A DNA stretch of 64,000 bases, from assembly GCA_016213625.1 (NCBI GenBank), contig JACQZZ010000106.1:115806-179805 (forward strand). Direction: 5' to 3'. The notes under the pieces are model-generated. The model was not told the origin of the DNA, made no database searches, and saw only the letters and a program-made list of their open reading frames with translations. Positions within the stretch are counted from its first letter, which is position 1; each line of letters begins with the position of its first letter. Shown one piece after another: positions 47,758 to 55,981 of the stretch. This DNA is from Actinomycetota bacterium (GTDB taxonomy: Bacteria > Actinomycetota > Acidimicrobiia > Acidimicrobiales > Ilumatobacteraceae). A program made the position numbers and the translations under genes.

Positions 47758-48819
47758 ATGAGTCGAATCGATGAACTGGGTGGTTGGCCCGCGCTCCTCA
47801 CCGAACTACTGGAGCGGCGCGATCTGCCGGCGGCGCACGCCCGTACGGCGATGTCGGTCATCCTGTCGGGTGAGGCCACGGCCGCCCAGCTCATCGGGTT
47901 CCTCGTCGCGCTGAAGGCCAAGGGGGAGACGCCGGAGGAGATCTCCGGTCTGCTCGACGCCGTGCTCGAGGCCGGCACCCAGGTCCCGCTGTCCGACGAG
48001 CTGCGCGACCGTGCGGTCGACATCGTCGGCACCGGTGGCGACCGCAGCCACAGCGTGAACGTCAGCACGATGGCTGCCATTGTCACCGCCGGTGCCGGTG
48101 TGCCGGTGTGCAAGCACGGCGCTCGTGCCGCCAGTTCGAAATGCGGCACCGCCGACGTGCTCGAGGCCCTGGGCGTCGCCGTCGAGTTGTCGCCCGAGGG
48201 CGTGCTGCGCTGTGTGGAGGACGTGGGCATCGGGTTCTGCCTTGCCCCTCGCTACCACCCGGCGTTCCGATTCGCTGCGCCGAGCCGCCGCGAGATCGGC
48301 ATCCCCACCGTGTTCAACCTGCTCGGGCCGATGGCCAACCCCGGTCGGGTGCGGCGTCAACTCATCGGCGTGGCCAACCCCGCGGTGGCCGAGCGGATGC
48401 TGGCGTCGCTGCGTCTCCACGGGTCGCACCGTGCGTGGGTGGTGCACGGCAACGGTCTCGACGAGCTCACCACCACCGGTCCGTCCACGGTGCTGGCGTT
48501 GGAGGACGACACCGTGCGCACATTCACGGTCGATCCCGTCGAGCTGGGCCTCGCACCTGCCATTCCCGACGAACTGGTCGGCGACACGCCCGAGGTGAAC
48601 GCCGAGTACGTGCGTCGCGTGATGGGCGGCGAGCACGGCGCCCACCGCAACATCGTGGTGCTCAATGCCGCCGCCGCACTGGTGGTGGCGGGCGTCGCTC
48701 CCACGCTCGAGGTCGGTCTCGAGCAGGCCATGCGATCCATCGACTCCGGTGCCGCCGCGGCCACGCTGCAGCGGTTCATCGACGTGTCGCAAGCGGCCGC
48801 CGAGGAGCTGGGTCACTGA
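47758..48819 (+). CDS. trpD: Anthranilate phosphoribosyltransferase
   Basis: The 353-residue enzyme joins anthranilate to PRPP in tryptophan synthesis. The PRPP-binding DIVGTGGDRSHSVNVSTMAA, the anthranilate-side KHGARAASSKCGTADVLEALG and the LLGPMANPGRVRRQLIGV segment are all intact. No other trp gene is adjacent. It overlaps the next gene (TGATG junction). Confidence 0.96.
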   Translation: MSRIDELGGWPALLTELLERRDLPAAHARTAMSVILSGEATAAQLIGFLVALKAKGETPEEISGLLDAVLEAGTQVPLSDELRDRAVDIVGTGGDRSHSVNVSTMAAIVTAGAGVPVCKHGARAASSKCGTADVLEALGVAVELSPEGVLRCVEDVGIGFCLAPRYHPAFRFAAPSRREIGIPTVFNLLGPMANPGRVRRQLIGVANPAVAERMLASLRLHGSHRAWVVHGNGLDELTTTGPSTVLALEDDTVRTFTVDPVELGLAPAIPDELVGDTPEVNAEYVRRVMGGEHGAHRNIVVLNAAAALVVAGVAPTLEVGLEQAMRSIDSGAAAATLQRFIDVSQAAAEELGH

Positions 48820-49661
48820 TGATCGTCAGGGTGCCGGCCTCGTCGGCGAACCTGGGCCCCGGATTCGACACCCTCGGCATGGCGCTCTCGGTGCACGCCG
48901 AGGTCGGCCTGGGCGCTCCCGACGAGCGCTCGCCCGAGGGTGCGCAACCGGTCGACGAGCACCACCCCGCCATGGTGGCGTTCCGTCGTCATGGTGGCGA
49001 GGGGGCGCTGTGGGTGAAGTCGCCCATCCCGGTGGGGCGCGGCATGGGCTTCAGCGGCGCCGTCCGCGTCGGTGGATTGGTGGCCGCGCACGCCCAGCGC
49101 CACGGTGCCGACCCCGACCAGTTGGTCGGCCGTCTGGGCGAACTGCTGCAGCTGGCCACCGAACTGGAAGGTCACGCCGACAACGTGGCCGCCTCGCTGT
49201 ACGGAGGGGTGGTGGCCACGGCGGGCGGCCACGCGGTACGGGTGCCCATGTCGTTCGATCCGGCGATGGTGATGTGGGTGCCGGCGTTCGTCACCTCCAC
49301 CGATCAGTCGCGCACCACGCTGCCCACCTCCGTGCCCCTGGACGACGCGGTGTTCAACGTGGGCCATGTCGCGCTGTTGGTGGCCGCGCTGGCGGCCGGC
49401 GAGGTGGGCGTGCTCCGCGAGGCCACCCGCGACCGCTTGCACCAGGACGTGCGGCTGGCTGCCGCCGCGCCCTCGCGTGCGGCGCTCGAGGCGGCGCTGG
49501 CACATGGAGCGTGGGCGGCGTGGCTCAGCGGCTCGGGGCCCACCGTCGCCGCGATGTGCGCGGTGGACGAGGCCGAGGAGTTGGCGGCGGCCCTGCCCGC
49601 AGACGGGCACACGAAGATCGTGCGCATCGATCACGCCGGTGCCGTGGTGGAAGGCGACTGA
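48819..49661 (+). CDS. GHMP kinase, homoserine kinase-like
   Basis: The 280-residue protein begins with VRVPASSANLGPGFDTLGMAL, the N-terminal signature of homoserine kinase (ThrB), and ends with a GHMP C-terminal domain (WLSGSGPTVAAM). The ATP-binding loop reads PVGRGMGFSGAVRVGG where most ThrB proteins have PLGRGLGSSA, so one of the loop serines is Phe. The call of homoserine kinase is likely, but another GHMP substrate is possible. ATG 48819 overlaps the trpD stop. Confidence 0.8.
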   Translation: MIVRVPASSANLGPGFDTLGMALSVHAEVGLGAPDERSPEGAQPVDEHHPAMVAFRRHGGEGALWVKSPIPVGRGMGFSGAVRVGGLVAAHAQRHGADPDQLVGRLGELLQLATELEGHADNVAASLYGGVVATAGGHAVRVPMSFDPAMVMWVPAFVTSTDQSRTTLPTSVPLDDAVFNVGHVALLVAALAAGEVGVLREATRDRLHQDVRLAAAAPSRAALEAALAHGAWAAWLSGSGPTVAAMCAVDEAEELAAALPADGHTKIVRIDHAGAVVEGD

Positions 49662-49674
49662 CCCGCGGCTCGGC

Positions 49675-51327
49675 TCAGGCCGCGATGGCCAGCCGGGTGA
49701 GCTCGGGAACGGGCACCGCCGGCCAGGTCCACTCGCCGCTGCACCACAGCAGCCGTGCGTGATAGCTGGACCGCTCGATGGCACGGGCCAGGCACAGCAC
49801 CTCGTCGGCCGCCTCGCGGGTGAGCGGCGCCGGGGCCGGCTCCACCACCGGTGGAGGCAGCTCGAGGCCGGTGGCCAGTTGGCCGTCGGGTGCGACGTCG
49901 AGGAGGACGCCGTGCGCCAGGTGGTACACCGTGTCGTGCAGCCGGATGCCCACGTCGCCCGCGCCGCGCAGTTGATCCATCAGGCGTTGGCGGGCGATGG
50001 CGCCGGAGAACGCCTGGGCTCGGTCGCGCGCGAGCGCCGCTTCTTCGTACCGCTGGGTGATGGCGAGTTGCTCGATGCGTTGCCACAGCGGTTGCAGCAC
50101 CAGCTCGGGTGAGGTGGTGAGCGCGGCCACCACCTGGGCGACGACGCGCCAGTACGCCGCTTCGTCGGCGTCGCCCGCGCAGGGGCACATGGCCACCCCG
50201 AGTTGCGCACTGCGGCACGGCGAGGCGCCGGGACTGGGCGTGTGGCGCTTGCCGATGCGCGTGTTGCACCGCCGGATGGGCAGCGCCGACTGGATGGCTT
50301 CGATGACGGCAGTGGCGACCGCCTTCGAGCCCAGCGGCCCGATGTGCAGTCCGGTGGCCGCGGGTTCGGTGGTGACGACCAACCGCGGCCACGCCTCGTC
50401 GGTGGTGAGGCGGACGTAGCAGTACTTCGACCACGTGGTGCCGGCTCGGTTGTAGCGCGGGTTCAACCGGTGCAGGTAGCGCAGCTCGAGCACCTCGGCG
50501 GTGATGGGATCGGGGGTCACCGTGTGGGCCAAGCGCTGCGTTTCGCGCAGCATGGGGCCGATCTTGCGCCGGTCGTCGCTGGAGAAGTAGCTGCGCACCC
50601 GCTGGCGGAGGTTGGTGGCCTTGCCCACGTACAGCACCTCGCCGCGCGCATCGAGGAAGCGGTACACGCCGGGGGAGCGCGGCAGCGAATGGGTGAGCTT
50701 CAGCTTGCCGGCCTGCGGGTGCCCTCCCATGGTGGGCAGGGCCACGAGGTCGTCGAGGCCCAGCACGCCCAGCCCGGCCGCGCGTTCGAGCAGCAGGTGC
50801 AGGAGTTCGGTGGTGGCGAGCGCGTCGTCGAGGGCCCGGTGTGTGGGTCGGTGCGAGAGGCGGAAGCGGCTGGCCAATGTACCCAGGCGGCAATCGGGCA
50901 CCTCGTCGCGCACCAACCGGCGAGCGAGTGGGAGTGTGTCGATGACGGTGCCGCGGAAGGGCTCGCGTCCGCTGCGCCGAAGCGCGGTGTTGATGAACCC
51001 CATGTCGAACCCGACGTTGTGGCCGACGATGACCGCATCGCCGATGAACTCCTGCAGGGTGGGCAGGACGGTCTCGATGCGCGGTGCCGCCGCCACCATG
51101 TCGTCGGTGATGCCGGTGAGCACCATCACCATCGGGGCGATGGCCCGGCCTGGATTCACCAGCGTGGCCATCGTGCCGAGGTGTTGGCCGCCGCGCACCT
51201 TCACCACGCCGATCTCGGTGATGGTGTCGGCTCCACGGTCGCTGCCGGTGGTCTCGATGTCGAGCACGGCGAACGTGACATCGGACAGGGGAGTACCGAG
51301 TTCGTCGAACGATCGCTGCACGACCAT
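49675..51327 (-). CDS. DEDDh 3'-5' exonuclease fused to a UvrC-like GIY-YIG nuclease domain
   Basis: The 550-residue protein (ATG 51327) opens with a DnaQ-like exonuclease: FAVLDIETTGSDRG (Exo I), VGHNVGFDMGFI (Exo II) and HRALDDALAT (Exo III with the His). A GIY-YIG domain follows near residue 220 (SPGVYRFLDARGEVLYVGKATNLRQRVRSYF), like the 5'-half nuclease of UvrC or Cho. The C-terminal 200 residues hold the UVR-like helical stretch (ITQRYEEAALARDRAQAF). This architecture is known in actinobacteria and is thought to serve DNA repair. Two LexA boxes precede it. Confidence 0.9.
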   Translation of the reverse strand: MVVQRSFDELGTPLSDVTFAVLDIETTGSDRGADTITEIGVVKVRGGQHLGTMATLVNPGRAIAPMVMVLTGITDDMVAAAPRIETVLPTLQEFIGDAVIVGHNVGFDMGFINTALRRSGREPFRGTVIDTLPLARRLVRDEVPDCRLGTLASRFRLSHRPTHRALDDALATTELLHLLLERAAGLGVLGLDDLVALPTMGGHPQAGKLKLTHSLPRSPGVYRFLDARGEVLYVGKATNLRQRVRSYFSSDDRRKIGPMLRETQRLAHTVTPDPITAEVLELRYLHRLNPRYNRAGTTWSKYCYVRLTTDEAWPRLVVTTEPAATGLHIGPLGSKAVATAVIEAIQSALPIRRCNTRIGKRHTPSPGASPCRSAQLGVAMCPCAGDADEAAYWRVVAQVVAALTTSPELVLQPLWQRIEQLAITQRYEEAALARDRAQAFSGAIARQRLMDQLRGAGDVGIRLHDTVYHLAHGVLLDVAPDGQLATGLELPPPVVEPAPAPLTREAADEVLCLARAIERSSYHARLLWCSGEWTWPAVPVPELTRLAIAA

Positions 51328-51338
51328 GCAGTCCAGCA

Positions 51339-51372
51339 CGAACAGGCGTTCGGCGTCAAGAACAGGCGTTCG
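51339..51372. promoter_or_regulatory. Two tandem LexA (SOS) boxes
   Basis: CGAACAGGCGTTCG (51339-51352) and AGAACAGGCGTTCG (51359-51372) match the LexA consensus of Gram-positive bacteria and actinobacteria, CGAACnnnnGTTCG; the first is perfect, the second has one outer change. Their centres are 20 bases apart, about two helical turns. They lie in the 72-base region between the divergent exonuclease and NYN genes, so both are likely SOS-induced. Confidence 0.85.
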
Positions 51373-51399
51373 ATCCGTTGCCTCGCTAGCCTTCGCGGC

Positions 51400-52617
51400 G
51401 TGCCCGACGACGCCGACATCCCCGATCGCGCGCTGCAGGCCGCACTCGAGTTCGCCGTGGGCATCGCTGCTGTCAGCGCCAAGCAGCGCCTCGGGGTGCC
51501 GTTCCCGGCCGAGTTGAAGCCCTTTCTGAAGGTGCAGCGGTTGCCGGCGTCGGCGCTCGCCACCGTGCGTGCGGCGCTCGAGGCCGACGGCGAGTACCTG
51601 CGGCGCCTGGGGCTGGTGGCCACCGACGAACTGGTCGACCCGGTCGGCATGCTGTGGCTCACCAGGCCCGATGGCTGGCATGAGGCCATCGCCGAGGCAT
51701 TGACCGAGCAAGCAGCCCGACGCGAAGCGGCCGACGAGGCCACCGACATCCGCCGCGAACAGCGCCGGCGCGAAGCGGCCGAGACCGCGGCGATGCGAGC
51801 CCGCATCGAAGTCGGAGAACTGAAGGACGCGCTGGCTCGCGAGCGCGATGCGGCCGCCGTGTTGACGAACCAGCTCGAGCTCACTGCCAAGGAACTGAAG
51901 GTCGCGCAGTCGCGAGTGAAGGAACTCGAGGCCGGGTTGCGCAAGCGCACCGCCGGAGCGAAAGCGGTGAACGAACTGGCCGACGCGGTCAACGAGGAAC
52001 TGGCCACGTTGCGGGTGGAGCTGGCCGCGGCGCAGGCGGCGCGCGATGCGGCGCTCACCGTGCGCGCCGGCGAAGTGTCGGGCATCGACCTGGTGCGACT
52101 CCGGTCGCTGCTGCACGAAGCGGTCGCGCTCACCGCCGACGCTGCTCCGAAGCCCAGCCGGGCCCGCGGCAAGCGCACACCCATCGCCATCCCCGGCGGG
52201 CTGTACGGCAACAGCGAGGCCGCGGCCGAGCATCTGTTGAAGTCGCCGGGAGTGCTGGTGCTCGTCGACGGTTACAACGTGGCCAAGCTCGGCTGGCCCG
52301 ACCTCACCCTCGAGCACCAGCGCGATCGCTGTGTCGCGGTGTGCGAGACCGTCGCCCGCCGGTGGGGCACCGAGATCCACGTCGTGTTCGATGGCGCCGA
52401 TGTGGTGGGCGCGCACACGGCTCGTCGCCGCACGGTGCGGGTCAGCTACTCGCCACAGGGAGTGCTGGCCGACGACGTGCTGCGGGCGCAAGTTGCCGCG
52501 CTCGAGCCGTCGCGTGCCGTGGTGGTGGTCACCAACGATCAGGCTGTACAGGTCGACGTGAAATCGGCCGGTGCCAACGTGGTCACCAGCGACGCGTTCC
52601 TGGCCATCGCTCGCTGA
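51400..52617 (+). CDS. Coiled-coil NYN domain (PIN-like) ribonuclease-type protein
   Basis: The 405-residue protein starts at GTG 51400, with TAGCCT 7 bases upstream. Residues 1-95 are helical, 100-210 form a coiled coil (REQRRREAAETAAMRARIEVGELKDALARERD), and 285-405 form a NYN/YacP domain: VLVLVDGYNVAKLGWPDL, then IHVVFDGADVVG and VVVVTNDQAVQVD, holding the acidic residues of PIN-like nucleases. YacP-type enzymes cut RNA. Sharing a LexA-controlled region with an exonuclease suggests a role in damage response, an inference. Confidence 0.88.
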   Translation: MPDDADIPDRALQAALEFAVGIAAVSAKQRLGVPFPAELKPFLKVQRLPASALATVRAALEADGEYLRRLGLVATDELVDPVGMLWLTRPDGWHEAIAEALTEQAARREAADEATDIRREQRRREAAETAAMRARIEVGELKDALARERDAAAVLTNQLELTAKELKVAQSRVKELEAGLRKRTAGAKAVNELADAVNEELATLRVELAAAQAARDAALTVRAGEVSGIDLVRLRSLLHEAVALTADAAPKPSRARGKRTPIAIPGGLYGNSEAAAEHLLKSPGVLVLVDGYNVAKLGWPDLTLEHQRDRCVAVCETVARRWGTEIHVVFDGADVVGAHTARRRTVRVSYSPQGVLADDVLRAQVAALEPSRAVVVVTNDQAVQVDVKSAGANVVTSDAFLAIAR

Positions 52618-52657
52618 CTTCCGAAACTCTGTCACACCCCTTTGGTCCAATGTGCGT

Positions 52658-53959
52658 ATGGATCTGCGGGTGCCGTCGGCGGACGAGTTGGTGATGTTGT
52701 CACCGGTGCAGGTGGAGCGGGTCGCGCACGAGCTGGAGATCACGCGGCGTCGTGTGGAGGCGGCGTCGGCGCTCATGGTGCTGCGGGTGGATCAGGTGGC
52801 GGCGTACGCGGCGGATGGTCATCGGGGTGTGGGGGTGTGGGGTCGGGCCACGAACAACTGGTCGGGTGCCGAAGCGGCGGGGATGGTGAAGCTGGCCAAG
52901 GCGTTCCGCAAGTTGCCGAAGTTCGCGCAGGCGGCGTTGGCGGGTGAGTTGGGTGTGGCCCAGATGCATGCGGTGGCGAAGGTGGCGGCGAACCCGCGTG
53001 TGGCCGAGCATCTGGCGGAGGCGGACGAGTTGTTCACGACCGCGGCTCGTGATCTGCCCTTCGATGACTTCGTGGTGGCGTTGCGTCACTGGGAAGAGTT
53101 GGCTGATGCCGACGGGGCGCGCTCTCGTCACGATCGGGCGGTGCGCGACCGCCGGGCATCAGTGCACTTCGTGGGGGTGCGTTCGTTCCTCGACGCGCAG
53201 GGGCCTGCGTTCGATGGGGTGATCTTCGAAGAAGTCCTTGCCCATTACGTCGATCTGGAGTGGCAGCACGAGTGGGATCTCTTGGCGCAGGTCCACGGCG
53301 AGGGCATGCATGCCGGGTTGATGGAACGCACCCATAGTCAGCGGTCGTTCGACGCGTTGCAGCGCATCTTCGCCGCGGCCGGGGCCGGCGAGGCGGGGTC
53401 GGGGCCGGCGGTCACGGTCGACATCGTGATCGATCAGGCCACCTTCGAACACCAACTGGAGACGATGTTGGGTGGTGATCCGGCACCGATCCCACCCTCG
53501 TACGCACCGTCGCGGCGGTGTGAGGACGCGAAGGGTCGTGTGGTCGATCCGCGGGCGGTGGTCGCCGCGTCGCTGGTCGGCCAGGTCCGTCGGCTGGTGA
53601 TCGCGGCGGATGGTGTGGTGTTGAACATGGGCCGCCGTCAACGGCTGTTCACCGGCCAACTGCGCGAAGCGGTGTTGTTGTCCGCGAGGCGGTGCACCGT
53701 CATTGGGTGCACGGTGCCCGGGCATCGTTGTCAGGCCGACCATCTCGTCCCGGCAGCACGTGGTGGGCCGACGGATGTGGCCAATGGTGGGCCAGCGTGT
53801 CGGTTCCACAATCCGTTCAAGAACAACGGCACCCGCACCATCCGCGACGCCAAGGGCCGCTGGCACACCTACCGTCCCGACGGCACCGAGATCGGATGGC
53901 CCACGATCCGCACCAACCTCCGTCGTGGCGCTACGGCAGTCCTCGCTCTCGGGCCCTGA
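52658..53959 (+). CDS. DUF222-HNH endonuclease family protein (13E12-like)
   Basis: The 433-residue protein has the long helical DUF222 region and a C-terminal HNH nuclease motif: CTVIGCTVPGHRCQADHLVPAARGGPTDVANGGPACRFHN, with two zinc-binding Cys pairs, the catalytic DH and the HN. Such genes occur in many diverged copies in actinobacterial genomes, like the 13E12 repeat family of mycobacteria, and are thought to be mobile or self-spreading. Its codon use is more G-ending (gtg, ttg, gcg) than that of its neighbours. The last 29 bases overlap the convergent hisA. Confidence 0.88.
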   Translation: MDLRVPSADELVMLSPVQVERVAHELEITRRRVEAASALMVLRVDQVAAYAADGHRGVGVWGRATNNWSGAEAAGMVKLAKAFRKLPKFAQAALAGELGVAQMHAVAKVAANPRVAEHLAEADELFTTAARDLPFDDFVVALRHWEELADADGARSRHDRAVRDRRASVHFVGVRSFLDAQGPAFDGVIFEEVLAHYVDLEWQHEWDLLAQVHGEGMHAGLMERTHSQRSFDALQRIFAAAGAGEAGSGPAVTVDIVIDQATFEHQLETMLGGDPAPIPPSYAPSRRCEDAKGRVVDPRAVVAASLVGQVRRLVIAADGVVLNMGRRQRLFTGQLREAVLLSARRCTVIGCTVPGHRCQADHLVPAARGGPTDVANGGPACRFHNPFKNNGTRTIRDAKGRWHTYRPDGTEIGWPTIRTNLRRGATAVLALGP

Positions 53960-54707
53960 CCGCCTCGAGTGCTGCCTGCAGGGTGAAACGGCCGGTGTGC
54001 AGCGCCGCGCCCACGATGACGCCTTCGAGGTTCCGCGTGGCGAGTGACTCGGCCGCGAGCGCGGCCAGATCGTCGAGCGTCGACGCGCCGCCCGAGGCGA
54101 TGACCGGCACCGTCGTGGCACGGGCGACGGCTGAGTAGAACTCGATGTCGAACCCGCTGAGTGTGCCGTCGCGCCCGGCGTCGGTGACGATGAATCGGCC
54201 GCATCCCTCGGCCTCCAGCCACGCCATGGTCTCCCACAGCGCACCGACGTCGGTGCCGTCGCCGCGTGCGGCGAGCCGGTGCGGCGCTGACGCGACGGGG
54301 CCATCGACCAGGCGGACGTCGAGGCTCACCGCGAGCCGGTCTCCGTGCTCGGCGATGGCTGCGGAGCACCACGACCGATCGGCCAGCGCTGCCGTGCTGA
54401 GCGCGACCCGCCGGCACCCGGTGGCCAAGGCCGCGTCCAGCGTGTGGCCGTCGACGAGTCCGCCCGCGACCTCCACGTCGATGTCGAGCGCGCCGACGAT
54501 CGAGGCGATGAGGTCGTGGTTCGAGCCGCGTCCGCACGCGGCATCGAGGTCGACGAGGTGCAGCCACTCGGCGCCGGCCGCCTGCAGCGCCAGCGCCGCG
54601 TCGAGCGGATCGTGCGGGGGAGCGCCGCCGTTGTCGCCGACCGCTCGCACCTGGCCACCGACGATGTCGATGGCGGGGAGCAGGGTGAAGCCCATGCGGA
54701 CAACCAT
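53931..54707 (-). CDS. hisA: HisA (ProFAR isomerase)
   Basis: The 258-residue (beta/alpha)8 protein has the HisA signatures: LLPAIDIVGGQVRAV (catalytic Asp in the first strand), VDLDAA, VEVAGGLVDG, and FIVTDAGRDGTLSGFDIEFY (second Asp), then VIASGGASTLDDL. It isomerises the ProFAR intermediate of histidine synthesis. In actinobacteria the same fold may also act in tryptophan synthesis (PriA). ATG 54707 is chosen because AGAAGGG lies 6 bases upstream; ATG 54695 is the alternative. Confidence 0.92.
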   Translation of the reverse strand: MVVRMGFTLLPAIDIVGGQVRAVGDNGGAPPHDPLDAALALQAAGAEWLHLVDLDAACGRGSNHDLIASIVGALDIDVEVAGGLVDGHTLDAALATGCRRVALSTAALADRSWCSAAIAEHGDRLAVSLDVRLVDGPVASAPHRLAARGDGTDVGALWETMAWLEAEGCGRFIVTDAGRDGTLSGFDIEFYSAVARATTVPVIASGGASTLDDLAALAAESLATRNLEGVIVGAALHTGRFTLQAALEAVRARERGLP

Positions 54708-54735
54708 GTCACACCCTTCTGGTTGGGTGGGCGAC

Positions 54736-54930
54736 ATGAACCACTTCGTCATCTCCTGCGACTCCTGCGTCATGGACGGCAGCGCCGCCTGCGCCGATTG
54801 TGTGGTCACTCACCTGCTGTCACCGGCGCGTCGAGAGCCGCTGGCGTTCGACGAGGACGAGATGCGTGCGGTGGAGTTGCTCGCTGCGGCGGGCATGGTG
54901 CCTACGCTTCGCCACCGTGAGGCCGACTGA
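54736..54930 (+). CDS. Small CxxC-rich protein, 64 aa
   Basis: The 64-residue protein begins MNHFVISCDSCVMDGSAACADCVVTHLL, giving CxxC and CxxC pairs likely to hold a zinc ion, followed by an acidic helix (FDEDEMRAVELLAAAGMVPTL). It is divergent from hisA with 28 bases between, and overlaps the queG start by 14 bases. Its function is unknown. Confidence 0.75.
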   Translation: MNHFVISCDSCVMDGSAACADCVVTHLLSPARREPLAFDEDEMRAVELLAAAGMVPTLRHREAD

Positions 54931-55981
54931 CCCACCCCGCCCGGCCACCGACGCCGCGTACGTGGCGTCACTGGCGCGGCTCATGGAACCCTGGGGCATC
55001 ACTCACACCGGTGTGGCGTCGGCCGACGTGCTGCACCGGGCCCGGGCCGCCATCCACCATCGCATCGAATCGGGCCTCACCGATGGGATGCAGTTCACCT
55101 TCAAGAACCCCGAACGATCCACCGACCCGCAGCAGGCCGTGCGCGGCGCCCAGTCGGTGTTCGTGGCGGCACGGCCGTACCTGCTGCCGGAACCCGAGCG
55201 TCCGCCGGGATTGCAGGCCAGGGTGGCGCGCTACGCGTGGGTCGATGCGTACGCACCGCTGCGCGAGGCGTTGTGGGCGGTGGCGCACCAGCTGCGCGCC
55301 GACGGCTGGAAGGCCGTCGCGTACGCCGACGACAACAGCATCGTCGACCGCGAAGTGGCACATCGTGCCGGGCTCGGCTGGTTCGGCAAGAACGCCAACC
55401 TCCTCCTTCCCGGTGCCGGGAGCTGGTTCGCGCTCGGGTGCGTCGTCACCACCGCACCGCTCCCGGTGCACGAGCAGCCCGTGGCCGACGGCTGCGGTTC
55501 CTGTGTGCGCTGCCTCGACGCATGCCCCACCGGCGCCATCATCGAGCCAGGTGTCATCGACGCCGGGCGTTGCCTGGCCTGGGTGCTGCAGAAGCCGGGC
55601 ATCATCCCCGAGCACCTGCGCGCCGCCGTGGGCGATCGCATCTACGGCTGCGACGACTGTCAGGACGTGTGCCCCATCACCGTGCGGCTCGGCCCACGCC
55701 AGCCGGCCCCCACCGCCGACGCACCCACCGGCTGGTTGGCCGTGTTGCCGCTCCTCACCGGCACCGACGAGGACGTGCTCCAGTCGTGGGGTCGGTGGTG
55801 GCTGGCCGATCGCGACCCGCGCTGGATTCGCCGCAACGCCCTGGTGGTGTTGGGCAACACGGCCGATGCCTCCGACGCCGAGGTGCAGCGGGTGTTGGCC
55901 GAGTACCGTGCTCACACGGATCCGGTGCTACGCGTCCACGCGGTGTGGGCCACCGAGCGTCTGGGTCTGGAGGCCCGTTGA
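54917..55981 (+). CDS. queG: Epoxyqueuosine reductase (QueG)
   Basis: The 354-residue protein starts at GTG 54917, inside the previous gene. It has the cobalamin-binding reductase N-terminal domain (GVASADVLHRARAAIHHR) and two 4Fe-4S motifs, CGSCVRCLDACPTGAI and CDDCQDVCPI. QueG reduces epoxyqueuosine to queuosine, the last step of tRNA wobble modification. No other queuosine gene is in the window. The C-terminal HEAT-like extension (RWIRRNALVVLGN) is typical. Confidence 0.92.
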   Translation: MRPTDPPRPATDAAYVASLARLMEPWGITHTGVASADVLHRARAAIHHRIESGLTDGMQFTFKNPERSTDPQQAVRGAQSVFVAARPYLLPEPERPPGLQARVARYAWVDAYAPLREALWAVAHQLRADGWKAVAYADDNSIVDREVAHRAGLGWFGKNANLLLPGAGSWFALGCVVTTAPLPVHEQPVADGCGSCVRCLDACPTGAIIEPGVIDAGRCLAWVLQKPGIIPEHLRAAVGDRIYGCDDCQDVCPITVRLGPRQPAPTADAPTGWLAVLPLLTGTDEDVLQSWGRWWLADRDPRWIRRNALVVLGNTADASDAEVQRVLAEYRAHTDPVLRVHAVWATERLGLEAR

